A DNA stretch of 64,000 nucleotides from positions 62,001 to 126,000 of the forward strand of contig NZ_MWUM01000013.1 of NCBI RefSeq assembly GCF_002028455.1. The letters are read 5' to 3'. Of this stretch, positions 42,099-49,712 are shown one piece after another. The translations under genes and the position numbers were made by a program. The notes under the pieces are model-generated. The model saw nothing but the letters and a program-made list of their open reading frames with translations. It did no database searches and was not told the DNA's origin. This DNA comes from Zoogloea sp. LCSB751. Lineage in GTDB: Bacteria > Pseudomonadota > Gammaproteobacteria > Burkholderiales > Rhodocyclaceae. The number at the start of each line of letters is the position of its first letter. Positions within the stretch are counted from its first letter, which is position 1.

Positions 42099-43766
42099 TC
42101 AGGCGCCGTGGCCGGGGTTGCTGGAGGCCGCGCCGGTCTCCAGATCCAGCAGTCGGCGCGCCATGCGCAGCAGCCGGAACAGCTTTACCAGCCCGGCATC
42201 GCTCAGGCGCGGATATGCGCCGCCGCCATGCAGCAAGGCCGCTAGGTCGTCGGCCAGCCGGGCGCCATCGAAGCCGGGGGCGGGTCGGGGCGCGGCGCAC
42301 AGCGCATGCAGCAAGGTCAGCACCGCACACGCGAACGGAGGCAATGAGCGCACCGCCGGGGGCGCCACGCAGACGAAGCCCATGCCGCCTTCGCTGGGTT
42401 CGACCTGCCCGGCCACGTCGGCTTCCTCGGCGATCTCGCGCGCGAACTGCGCGATGTGCACCCGCAGCCGATCCGGCACATCCAGGCCGGGCTCGATGTA
42501 CCAGACATCCGAGATGGGGTATAGCCCGCCCGCCTGCACAGGGATCGCGCGCAGCGCGTCGGCCTCGAAGTCGGGCAGCTTGTCGCCCATCTGATCGGCC
42601 ACCATGCGCTGGATGGATTGCAGGCGTTCGGTGGTCGGGGCCGGGGACACGATGTGACCCTGCAGGCGTTCGTCATCCTGCTGCATGCCCTTGTCGCTGG
42701 CGGCCGGCGTGGAACCGGCCTGCGCAGCCTGGCCAGGGCCAGGCTCCGACGACTGCACCGAGGGGCCGGGCGGCAGCGAAGGCGGTGACGGTGGTCGCGG
42801 TGGCCCGGCCGGCACCGCAGGTCTTGCCGCCTGCAGCGGCGCAGGATCGCTGGTCAATGCGCGCTGCCGGCTCTCGCTGTCGTCGATTTCCAGGCTCAGC
42901 GTGTCGTAGTCCGCTTCCAGCAGCTCGGCCATCTGGCCGACCAGCTCGTCCTGCACCCGCTGCGGTGAGAAGTTGTCGGGCTGCGTGTCGAACTGCGCCA
43001 GCACGTCCTGGAACAGCGTAGCGAAGTCCATCGACAGGTTGCGCCTCAGGGCACGCCGCTCCCAGGTGCGTTCGCAGGCCTTGCGCAGCACCGCGAGCCG
43101 TTCCACCTGATGCCGGCCGAGCCCGCCGTACAGCAGCGTGGGGATCGCCGGGAGCAGGTAGTGCACGGCGTCCTGCATGCGGCTGATGTGCGACTGCGGC
43201 AGCGGGAAGCCATCGGCCGTAAGCCGCCGCGCCAGCTCGCTCTGCGACAGCGGCTGGCCGCTGTCCCGCCCCATTTCCTGCTCGTAGAACTCGCGCGCCT
43301 TCTCCACGCCCAAGGCCCGCTCGATGAAGCTGAGCCCGCCGCGCAACTCGTTCTCGGCCAGGTGCCCGGTCAGCATCACCACTTCGCCGCGCTGCGGCCA
43401 CGGGCGGAACAGGCAGGGGATGCGGAAGAACCGTTCGTCTTTCGTCTCGCTCCACAGCTCGCGCAGGATCGCCAGGCGCGTGTTGCCGCCGTTGCGGATG
43501 ATGTAGTGCGGTTCGCCGGGCCGGCGCGTGATCGCGGGCGGCGCATCGAGCCCGCGTTCGCGGATCGAGGCCTTGATGTCCTCGTAGGCCGGGTTGCGCG
43601 TCACGCGCGGGTCGTGGTCGTAGGGGCGCAACTGGTCCAGCGTCACCACCATCGGCGTGTCGGCGATGGGGTCGCTCAGGGCCGCGACCGAAGGGCCGTT
43701 GCGCTCGAAGCCCGAGGCCAGCAGATTGGCGGCCATGTCCTGCGGCGTCAGGTCAGCCACGGCCAT
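42099..43766 (-). CDS. ParB-family protein (TIGR03764), BisD-like
   Basis: 555 residues from the ATG at 43766 (TCAGGAGA upstream). N-terminal ParB/Srx-like fold with LDQLRPYDHDPRVTRNPAYEDIKASIRERGL and RNGGNTRLAILREL, a central helix-turn-helix (QSELARRLTADGFPLPQSHISRM, about 175-200), a Pro-rich linker (about 305-350) and a separate C-terminal domain. Matches the ParB-like proteins of ICEs and, by position, ICEclc BisD. Could act in partition, transcription or both. Confidence 0.84.
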   Translation of the reverse strand: MAVADLTPQDMAANLLASGFERNGPSVAALSDPIADTPMVVTLDQLRPYDHDPRVTRNPAYEDIKASIRERGLDAPPAITRRPGEPHYIIRNGGNTRLAILRELWSETKDERFFRIPCLFRPWPQRGEVVMLTGHLAENELRGGLSFIERALGVEKAREFYEQEMGRDSGQPLSQSELARRLTADGFPLPQSHISRMQDAVHYLLPAIPTLLYGGLGRHQVERLAVLRKACERTWERRALRRNLSMDFATLFQDVLAQFDTQPDNFSPQRVQDELVGQMAELLEADYDTLSLEIDDSESRQRALTSDPAPLQAARPAVPAGPPRPPSPPSLPPGPSVQSSEPGPGQAAQAGSTPAASDKGMQQDDERLQGHIVSPAPTTERLQSIQRMVADQMGDKLPDFEADALRAIPVQAGGLYPISDVWYIEPGLDVPDRLRVHIAQFAREIAEEADVAGQVEPSEGGMGFVCVAPPAVRSLPPFACAVLTLLHALCAAPRPAPGFDGARLADDLAALLHGGGAYPRLSDAGLVKLFRLLRMARRLLDLETGAASSNPGHGA

Positions 43767-44010
43767 TCTCCTGAGATGCTGCAACACCCTGGGCCGCCTG
43801 TCGGTCGGCGCGGCGAAGCTGCGCACGGGCGTTGCGCTCGGCGCGGTGGTCGCTCGCCGTCGAGCTGGTGTAGATCGGCGCGCAGCCTTGCTTCGTGAAC
43901 AGCAGGTGCCCGCCGCGGGTGCGCACCACCTTCCAACCTTCTCCCAGGGCGAACTCGATCAGCCCTCGCAGCCGCTTGTGGCCGCGGGCCAGGTCATGTG
44001 CGCTGGCCAT
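43753..44010 (-). CDS. Shi-like / HicA-like small protein between parA and parB
   Basis: 85 residues from the ATG at 44010. The segment EFALGEGWKVVRTRGGHLLFTKQG resembles the dsRBD-like fold of HicA toxins (conserved Gly-His), but no HicB antitoxin gene is next to it. In ICEclc a small gene named shi, linked to growth inhibition of transfer-competent cells, sits in this slot. It overlaps parA by 17 nt and parB by 14 nt, so expression is tied to both. Confidence 0.68.
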   Translation of the reverse strand: MASAHDLARGHKRLRGLIEFALGEGWKVVRTRGGHLLFTKQGCAPIYTSSTASDHRAERNARAQLRRADRQAAQGVAASQENGRG

Positions 44011-44860
44011 GGCCGGCCCCTCCCGCGTCGCCTCGGCCGGTGACGAGCGCAAAGCGCTCCTGCCACGCCGGGAACAGCTCGCCGGCCAGCGCGCGCATGG
44101 TCTCCAATGCGGCAGGTGCCGTGCGGCCCGCCGGCTGGCGGTATTCCACCCGATGCACCGGCAGTCCGCGCGTCGCGGCGCGCTGATAGGCTTCAATCGC
44201 CGGCACGTCGGTGTCCAGCACGCGCACGCCAGGCTGCTCCTGGAATACCTGACGCAGCGCCTGCTGGATCAGCCGCGCATTCGACGACACCGGATGCACG
44301 CGGTTGATGAGCAGGTGCAGCGGCGGCGGCTCGATGCCGAGGTGGCGGTACGGCGCGATGTCCTCGATGAGTTGCAGCGTGCCGCGCCGCAGCTCGCGCG
44401 CCGCGAGGATTTCCGGCGTCACCGGCGAAAGCGCCAAGTTCGAGGCCAGCACCGCCATCTCCAGCAGCACGCTGCGCGCGCCCTGGGTGTCGATCAGCAG
44501 CAGGTCGTAGTGCGGCGCCAGCGTGGGCAGCAGGTGGCGCAGCCGCAATCTGCCATCGGGCGCGTGCAGCAGCAGCGTGTTCAGCTCGCCGCGGTCGTCG
44601 TTCGAGAGCACCAGGTCAAGCCGCTCGATCGCGGTGCGCGACACCAGTTGCTCGGCGCGCTGCTCGTTGTAGGCCAGCATCTCGTAGATGCCGGCCGGCG
44701 CGCGCTCGGCCAGCGTGAAGTAGCTCGACAGCGTGGGCTGCACGTCCAGGTCCAGCAGCAGCACGCGCAGCCCGGTGTCGGCTGCGAAGCCGCCCAGGTT
44801 GGCCGCCGTCGTGGTCTTGCCGACGCCGCCCTTGGTCGAAATGATGGACACCACCTGCAT
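43994..44860 (-). CDS. parA: ParA-family partition ATPase
   Basis: 288 residues from the ATG at 44860 (GGGAGAGG upstream); an ATG at 44914 is in frame and overlaps alpA. Deviant Walker A KGGVGKTT (about 10-17), Walker A' with DLDVQPTLSSYF, and IDTQGARS (about 125). Partition ATPase for the excised circular form, as described for ICE and plasmids. Sits between alpA and the shi/parB genes in one operon. Confidence 0.9.
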   Translation of the reverse strand: MQVVSIISTKGGVGKTTTAANLGGFAADTGLRVLLLDLDVQPTLSSYFTLAERAPAGIYEMLAYNEQRAEQLVSRTAIERLDLVLSNDDRGELNTLLLHAPDGRLRLRHLLPTLAPHYDLLLIDTQGARSVLLEMAVLASNLALSPVTPEILAARELRRGTLQLIEDIAPYRHLGIEPPPLHLLINRVHPVSSNARLIQQALRQVFQEQPGVRVLDTDVPAIEAYQRAATRGLPVHRVEYRQPAGRTAPAALETMRALAGELFPAWQERFALVTGRGDAGGAGHGQRT

Positions 44861-44900
44861 GGGCCTCTCCCGGTTGAATGGCATGTACCGAGGAAAAGCG

Positions 44901-45119
44901 TCAGGCGCGCTCATCGAGGCGATCGGCGATCCATTGCTCGACCTCCGCCGAGTCCCAGCCCACGGCGCGCACGCCCAAGCGCAGCGCCTTGGGGAACTTG
45001 CCTTCTTTCATCAGGCTGTAGATGTGCGCGCGCTTGAAGCCGGTTTTGGCCTCGACTTCGGCGCGACGCAGGATGCGGTGCTCGGCCGGCACTGCCGGCG
45101 CGGTGGTCTGCGAAGACAT
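44901..45119 (-). CDS. alpA: AlpA-family transcriptional regulator
   Basis: 72 residues from the ATG at 45119 (AAGGAG 8 nt upstream), preferred over 45173. AlpA/MerR-like winged helix: RILRRAEVEAKTGFKRAHIYSLMKEGKFPKALRLG, VGWDSAEVEQWIADRLDE. First gene of the parA-shi-parB operon. In ICEclc the alpA promoter is activated by BisR and is the entry point to transfer competence. Two 12-bp palindromes lie 77-109 bp upstream. Confidence 0.88.
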   Translation of the reverse strand: MSSQTTAPAVPAEHRILRRAEVEAKTGFKRAHIYSLMKEGKFPKALRLGVRAVGWDSAEVEQWIADRLDERA

Positions 45120-45165
45120 GAGAGACACTCCTTGACGCTCACTGGCGCTGTTCGGAAAGTGCCTC

Positions 45166-45176
45166 GTATTCAATAC
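45166..45176. promoter_or_regulatory. Probable -10 region of the alpA promoter
   Basis: GTATTCAATAC, an 11-bp palindrome, contains TATTGAAT on the minus strand, a plausible -10. The -35 would fall in the proximal CTGCAATTGCAG palindrome. Confidence 0.4.
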
Positions 45177-45195
45177 ACCGCGGTCGCCGAAATCA

Positions 45196-45228
45196 CTGCA
45201 ATTGCAGAAGCAGCGACTGCAATTGCAG
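45196..45228. promoter_or_regulatory. Twin palindromic operator upstream of alpA
   Basis: Two perfect copies of CTGCAATTGCAG at 45196-45207 and 45217-45228, starts 21 bp apart (two helical turns), so both face the same side of the helix. Likely binding sites for the activator of the alpA operon, the BisR-like protein at 45261 being the nearest candidate. Confidence 0.65.
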
Positions 45229-45260
45229 TGCGCCGCATCGGCATCATGCTGGCCGCGTCG

Positions 45261-46019
45261 TCAGCGCGACGCCTCCAGGTGGCGCCGCGCCTGCGCGAGC
45301 TTGCTCCACAGCGTCCGCTCGCTGAGACCCGGCCGCCCCTCATGGTGTGCGATCAGCGCGCTGACCACGGCATCCATGCTGCGGAACGACGAATAGGCCG
45401 CGCCTGACGGCGAATTGCCCAGCAGCAGCGTCAGCAGTCCGCCGATGATGTTGAGGTAAGTCGTCTCGCTGCGCAGGCCAGGCTCGCGCGCCTGTTCGTC
45501 GTTGGCCGCGCGCGTGGCATGTTCCTTCGCCAGTGCTTCGTGCGCGGTGCGCAGCGTTTCATGCACCAGGGCAAGTTCGGCAAGTTGCGACTTCGCTGCT
45601 TCGCGATCGGCCAGCAGAATGTTGAGCGTGTCCACGCTCACCGCCGGATGCACCGCGCGTTCGATGCCGTCAAACAAAAACCCCGGCCGATCGCCGGGGT
45701 AGAACTGCGACATCCACGCTTTCAAGTCCACGTGGCGCACGGTCAACTCGGGGTCGTCGAGCGCCGGCCGCTGCGAGTCCAGCACGATGCCGGCCTTGCC
45801 ACCGGGCAATTCGCCATGCGTCAGCGCGTCGAAGATGCGCTCGGCATACAGGCGCAGCAGCGGCCAGCGCGGGAATTCGCCGGGCTCCGGCATGGCACGC
45901 TGCTCCAGCGCTTCCAGAATACGCTGCTCGAAGCGCAGGAGACCGCACCAGCGGACGGCCGCCTCGATCGGTCGGTAGTACGTCTTTGCGCCAAAGGCGT
46001 GGCTGCTCGATTTCGGCAT
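45261..46019 (-). CDS. BisR-like ICE regulator
   Basis: 252 residues from the ATG at 46019. No well-known DNA-binding motif. Contains KTYYRPIEAAVRWCGLLRFEQRILEAL at the N-terminus, a coiled-coil (about 135-185) and a C-terminal helical domain with TYLNIIGGLLTLLLG, SFRSMDAVVSALIAHHEGRPGLSERTLWSKLAQARRHLE. Its size, place between a LysR gene and alpA, and orientation match ICEclc bisR, which encodes an activator of alpA. Homology is inferred from these features, not from an alignment. Confidence 0.68.
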   Translation of the reverse strand: MPKSSSHAFGAKTYYRPIEAAVRWCGLLRFEQRILEALEQRAMPEPGEFPRWPLLRLYAERIFDALTHGELPGGKAGIVLDSQRPALDDPELTVRHVDLKAWMSQFYPGDRPGFLFDGIERAVHPAVSVDTLNILLADREAAKSQLAELALVHETLRTAHEALAKEHATRAANDEQAREPGLRSETTYLNIIGGLLTLLLGNSPSGAAYSSFRSMDAVVSALIAHHEGRPGLSERTLWSKLAQARRHLEASR

Positions 46020-46558
46020 ATCGCGCTCTTCCCATCGTCGGATCGACACATGGCAAGCGCGCGCGGCCCACATGGGCGCAGCGATTGCCCAAAGAACCCG
46101 ATGAAGCGCGAGCCGGTCGGCATCGTGGTGGACGTTGGGTGCGGCGATGTCGCCGAGCGTTACGCAGGGGGCAAACCTCCTTGCGGTGCCCGCTACACCT
46201 CAACCATAATGCACCTGCGAAAAATCTTGTTACCGGCGCAACGGTCTGAAAAGCCGCGCATCCAAGTTCGATCAGGAAGGGATGCCGCGCTTTACCGGAA
46301 AACCAGGGCAAAGTTTTCGTAGGAATACGGGCGGGGTAAAGCGCCAATGCGACTTCCGGCTGAGCCGGTTTGCATCCAGCAAGGGCTCATGCGTTCTGCG
46401 TCACTGCTGTGACCTCGACAGCTTGAAGGTGCCTTGCTTGATGCCGGGTGGATAGGCCCGATTCGCCATCCATGCCCGTGACGCAAAAGGTCGGCCGCCG
46501 ATGCAATGCGGGTCAAGGTCCAGACCGAAAGGGAATCGTACCGTCCAAAATCCCCGCG
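46020..46558. other. 539-bp gap between the BisR-like and LysR genes
   Basis: No gene supported. Includes the probable BisR promoter and a less GC-rich part (about 46195-46330). A CCGGCTGAGCCGG hairpin at 46353-46365 has no T run. No other recognisable sites. Confidence 0.6.
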
Positions 46559-47467
46559 TCACATCGGGCGTTGATCGGTGCCTTGCGGGCGTCCGACACG
46601 CTCCACGCGGTCGATGAACTGCCGCAGCGGCTCCATGATTTCGCCTTCGGGTCGCAGTAGATAGGTCGTCAGCGAAGCGGTCTCGTCGGCCAGCGGCCGC
46701 ACGACGACATCGGCCTGATGGCAACCCGCCAGATGCGCCGCGCTCGAAAAGCCCACGCCGTAGCCGGCGGCCACGAGGGCCAGCATCAGGGAATGGGTCT
46801 TGACGTACTCGGCTACCGTCGGCTGCGCATCCACCGTGCGGAGCAGCCGTTCGCGCTGCCGGCTGCAACCTTCGCAGACCTGGGGATCGCACAGCACCAG
46901 CGGATAGCTCGCCACTTCCTCCAGCGGCACTTCCTTGAAAGCCAGCAGCGGATGCCTGGCGGGCAAAGCCACCACCAGCGGGTCTCGCCACACCGGCATG
47001 GCGACGATGCCGGCGTCCATTTCACCAGCCAATGCAAAACCTGCGTCATACAAGTCGTTGCGCAGTCCAGTCACCAACTGCGCCAGTGGCGTTTCAAATA
47101 TCCGAATGCCGACCTGTGGTGCCTCCTCGCGGCAAAGCGCAAGCAACGCCGACAAGCGGGCCTGCCCCATGTCACCAGATAGTGCGATGCGCAGCGTGTT
47201 CCGCTGGTTCGCTGCGGCGCGTGCCTTGGTCTGCGCTTGCTCGAAGGCCAGCAGTACGCGCCGGGCTTCTTCGAGGAAGACCTGTCCCGCCGGTGTGAGA
47301 CGAACACTGCGTGGCAAGCGGTTGAGCAGCGGCACCCCTAAATCCGCCTCCATCTGGCGGATCGTGCGCGACAGTGGAGACTGTTCGATGTGCAGCCGTT
47401 GAGCAGCCCGGCCGAAGTGCAGTTCCTCGGCTACGGCGATGAAGCAGCGAAGATGGCGTAAGTTCAT
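46559..47467 (-). CDS. LysR-family transcriptional regulator
   Basis: 302 residues. N-terminal winged helix with the LysR signature (MNLRHLRCFIAVAEELHFGRAAQRLHI, SPLSRTIRQMEADLG, about 1-60) and a periplasmic-binding-like effector domain (90-295). ICEclc carries the LysR protein TciR upstream of bisR in the same order, so this may be its counterpart as the first step of activation. The effector ligand is unknown. The region after its start carries a TN11A-like imperfect palindrome (near 47480-47500). Confidence 0.85.
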   Translation of the reverse strand: MNLRHLRCFIAVAEELHFGRAAQRLHIEQSPLSRTIRQMEADLGVPLLNRLPRSVRLTPAGQVFLEEARRVLLAFEQAQTKARAAANQRNTLRIALSGDMGQARLSALLALCREEAPQVGIRIFETPLAQLVTGLRNDLYDAGFALAGEMDAGIVAMPVWRDPLVVALPARHPLLAFKEVPLEEVASYPLVLCDPQVCEGCSRQRERLLRTVDAQPTVAEYVKTHSLMLALVAAGYGVGFSSAAHLAGCHQADVVVRPLADETASLTTYLLRPEGEIMEPLRQFIDRVERVGRPQGTDQRPM

Positions 47468-47588
47468 GCTTTCTCCCTACCGATGTGATCAGTCCATATC
47501 ATCGTAGGGAGCCGAATAGTGCGGAGGATTCACCTCTGTATCGAGATGAGAGCCATCCTGGGGGGTGATGCTCGGATGCTTTTCGCCC

Positions 47589-48112
47589 ATGTCAGCGCCT
47601 ACGGCGAAGCTCTCGTTCGAGATCGCCCAGCTGCGACGCCTGAAGTTCGGCAAGAAGAGCGAGCAGCTCGATGCCGAACAACGCGCGCTGTTCGACGAGG
47701 CTCTGGACGCCGACCTTGCCGCGGCTGAGGCGCAGCTCTAGGAACTGCTGGGCAAGAAGAAGCCGCCGGCTACGCCTGGCGCGATGCCTAAGCGCACCGC
47801 CTTGCCGGCGGACCTGCCGCGCGTGGACTGCCACCACGAGCCCGAGAACACCCGCTGCGCGTGCGGCTGTGCGCTCAAGCGCATCAGCGAGAAGCTGGAC
47901 TACACGCCGGGCGTGTTCACGGTCGAGTGCCACATCCGCGGCAAGTGGACCTGCGCATAGGTGCCGAACGCTGACCCAGGCGCCGGTCCCGGCGGAGATC
48001 ATCGCCAAGGGCATCCCCACCTCCGGGCTGCTCGCGTAGGTGCTGGTCGCAAAGGACTCCGACCATCTGCCGCTTACATGGTCGTCCCTAGGCAAGCAGG
48101 AATAAGCTGCGT
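47589..48112 (+). pseudogene. IS66-family transposase (TnpC) remnant
   Basis: Conserved IS66 TnpC N-terminal sequence is readable (FEIAQLRRLKFGKKSEQLDA, then LPADLPRVDCHHEPENTRCACG and FTVECHIRGKWTC), but it is broken by a stop after AAAEAQL, another after KWTCA and a frameshift into QAPVPAEIIAKGIPTSGLLA. The C-terminal catalytic half is missing. Decayed insertion at the junction of ICE core and cargo. Confidence 0.8.
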
Positions 48113-48113
48113 G

Positions 48114-48511
48114 AGTGAATCGGGAGGTTTGCGTAGCTGATGGCTGGCCAGCAGCGTCTGCGCCGGCGGCTTCACCGGCACGAAGCGCATGTGCGGGCGG
48201 GTTGCCGCCTCGCAGATCGCTGCGGCATCGGCCGCACCGTTCTTGCGTCCCTTGCCGGCCATGCGGTAGGGCGTGACGAAGTGGCCTGCAATCAGCCGCG
48301 CATCCAGCCCATAGCCGCGCAGCTTGCGTGCCCAGTGATGCGCACCGCCGCAGGCCTCCAGGGCCACCAGGCAGCCGGGAGGCAGCTCCGCGCACCAGGC
48401 CGCAAACTTGTCAGCGGCCAGCGCCTTGGCAACCACCACGCGCGCATCCACCGCATGCACCTAGATAACCCGCTTGGCCAGATCCACCCCGACTCGGGCA
48501 ATCTCGTTCAT
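48114..48511 (-). pseudogene. IS110-family transposase N-terminal remnant
   Basis: Starts MNEIARVGVDLAKRVI and continues after an in-frame TAG with VHAVDARVVVAKALAADKF and GYGLDARLIAGHFVTPY, typical of the DEDD domain of IS110/IS1111 transposases. The frame loses homology after about 120 residues where it meets the IS66 remnant. Non-functional. Confidence 0.8.
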
Positions 48512-48669
48512 GGATTTCCCCTTTCACATGGCTGCAGATTGATGACTTGGGGAGCACCATCGCGGTGGCAGCCAACATTTGTTTCCTGGCTGCTTACGAT
48601 TGAGTCACATCAATCGGCCAGCAGGTCGCTGGATGTTGACTCTTGACTTTCGGCATGTTAGGCGCAATA

Positions 48670-48689
48670 TCTTGCAAAGTCTTGCAAGA
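48670..48689. promoter_or_regulatory. Inverted repeat upstream of the stress-tolerance locus
   Basis: TCTTGCAA-AGTC-TTGCAAGA, 8-bp perfect arms, 46 bp before the HTH gene. Candidate operator for it. Two TTGACT hexamers just upstream (near 48636-48650) could serve as -35 elements but no convincing -10 was found. Confidence 0.5.
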
Positions 48690-48735
48690 AGTTCCTCGAG
48701 CGAGGCCGCGTGACGACGGAACTTGTGGGGGTGGT

Positions 48736-49017
48736 ATGACAGCGCGCCAGCAGGCGATCTTCACACTCGACGAGTTGGCTACCTACTTAAAGGTCGGCAA
48801 GCGGACGCTTTACCGGCTCGCCGCGCACGGGGAAATTCCGGCCTTCAAGGTCGGCGGGACGTGGCGGTTTCGTCAAAGTGAAATCGATCAATGGATCAAT
48901 GATCAGATCCAAGCAGGCAGAAAGAAGGAGGTGATACGCACAGATGAGCAGCCGAAGTCAGCGAAACATCCCGTGTTGCCTGGGCGCGCTATCGATAGCC
49001 GCAGGCAAACGGATTGA
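48736..49017 (+). CDS. HTH excisionase-type DNA-binding protein, first gene of the stress-tolerance locus
   Basis: 93 residues from the ATG at 48736, just after GGGGGTGG. Helix-turn-helix of the excisionase/MerR family: IFTLDELATYLKVGKRTLYRLAAHGEIPAFKVGGTWRF with a short charged tail. It precedes sHsp20 and clpG in published transmissible stress-tolerance loci and may be their regulator. 32 bp separate it from the sHsp gene. Confidence 0.85.
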   Translation: MTARQQAIFTLDELATYLKVGKRTLYRLAAHGEIPAFKVGGTWRFRQSEIDQWINDQIQAGRKKEVIRTDEQPKSAKHPVLPGRAIDSRRQTD

Positions 49018-49049
49018 GTGAGTCTTCAATTGATTTCTGGAGGTATGAC

Positions 49050-49619
49050 ATGGACATTGATTTCAAGAAATTGGCTCCCTGGAACTGGTTCAAGAAGGAG
49101 CAGGAAGAACAACAGAGCACTGCCTCGCTCCCGGTGCAGCGCAATGACCTGCCGGTGGCGGGTGGGCCCGTCAGTCCCATCCTGCAATTGCATCGCGAGA
49201 TCGACCGCCTGTTCGACGACGCGTTTCGAGGCTTCGGTTTCCCGACGCTGGCCATGCCACGCTGGCCGTCGGACTGGCCGGGCATGCTGAAGCCGGCGCT
49301 GGACATCCAGGAGACCGACAAGCAGTACAAGATCGCCCTGGAAGTACCCGGCATCGAGGAAAAAGACATCCAGATCACGCTCGACAACGACGTGCTGCTG
49401 GTGCGCGGTGAAAAGCGTCAGGAGCAGGAAAGCAAAGACGGTGGTTTCCACCGGGTGGAGCGCTCCTACGGCAGCTTTCAGCGCGCTCTGAATCTGCCGG
49501 CCGATGCCAACCAGGACACGATCAAGGCCGCTTTCAAGAACGGCGTGCTCACGATCACGATGGAAAAGCGCGAGGCCAGTACGCCCAAGCAGGGGCGCTC
49601 GATCCCGATCAACGGCTGA
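49050..49619 (+). CDS. hsp20: Small heat-shock protein sHsp20
   Basis: 189 residues from the ATG at 49050 (GGAGG 6-9 nt upstream; another ATG 5 nt earlier is out of frame). N-terminal arm rich in Trp/Glu, alpha-crystallin domain (about 85-175) with KPALDIQETDKQYKIALEVPGIEEKDIQI and KNGVLTITMEKRE. Holdase chaperone that binds unfolding proteins and hands them to the disaggregase. Directly followed by clpG (93 bp), the pairing expected in this island. Confidence 0.92.
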   Translation: MDIDFKKLAPWNWFKKEQEEQQSTASLPVQRNDLPVAGGPVSPILQLHREIDRLFDDAFRGFGFPTLAMPRWPSDWPGMLKPALDIQETDKQYKIALEVPGIEEKDIQITLDNDVLLVRGEKRQEQESKDGGFHRVERSYGSFQRALNLPADANQDTIKAAFKNGVLTITMEKREASTPKQGRSIPING

Positions 49620-49712
49620 CGCGGGGCAGCGCGTTTTTCTCAAAAACCACAAAGAGATGAGGCACCGTGATCGGCGGTGCCTCGTCAGATCAATCTTTAC
49701 AGGAGCATCAGC

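Noticed and set aside
46353..46365. CCGGCTGAGCCGG hairpin as a terminator between the LysR and BisR-like genes
   Set aside because: No T run on either side and a short stem; not supported as a terminator.
47519..47728. 69-residue open frame before the IS66 remnant
   Set aside because: No ribosome site or domain; it runs through the IS remnant in another frame.
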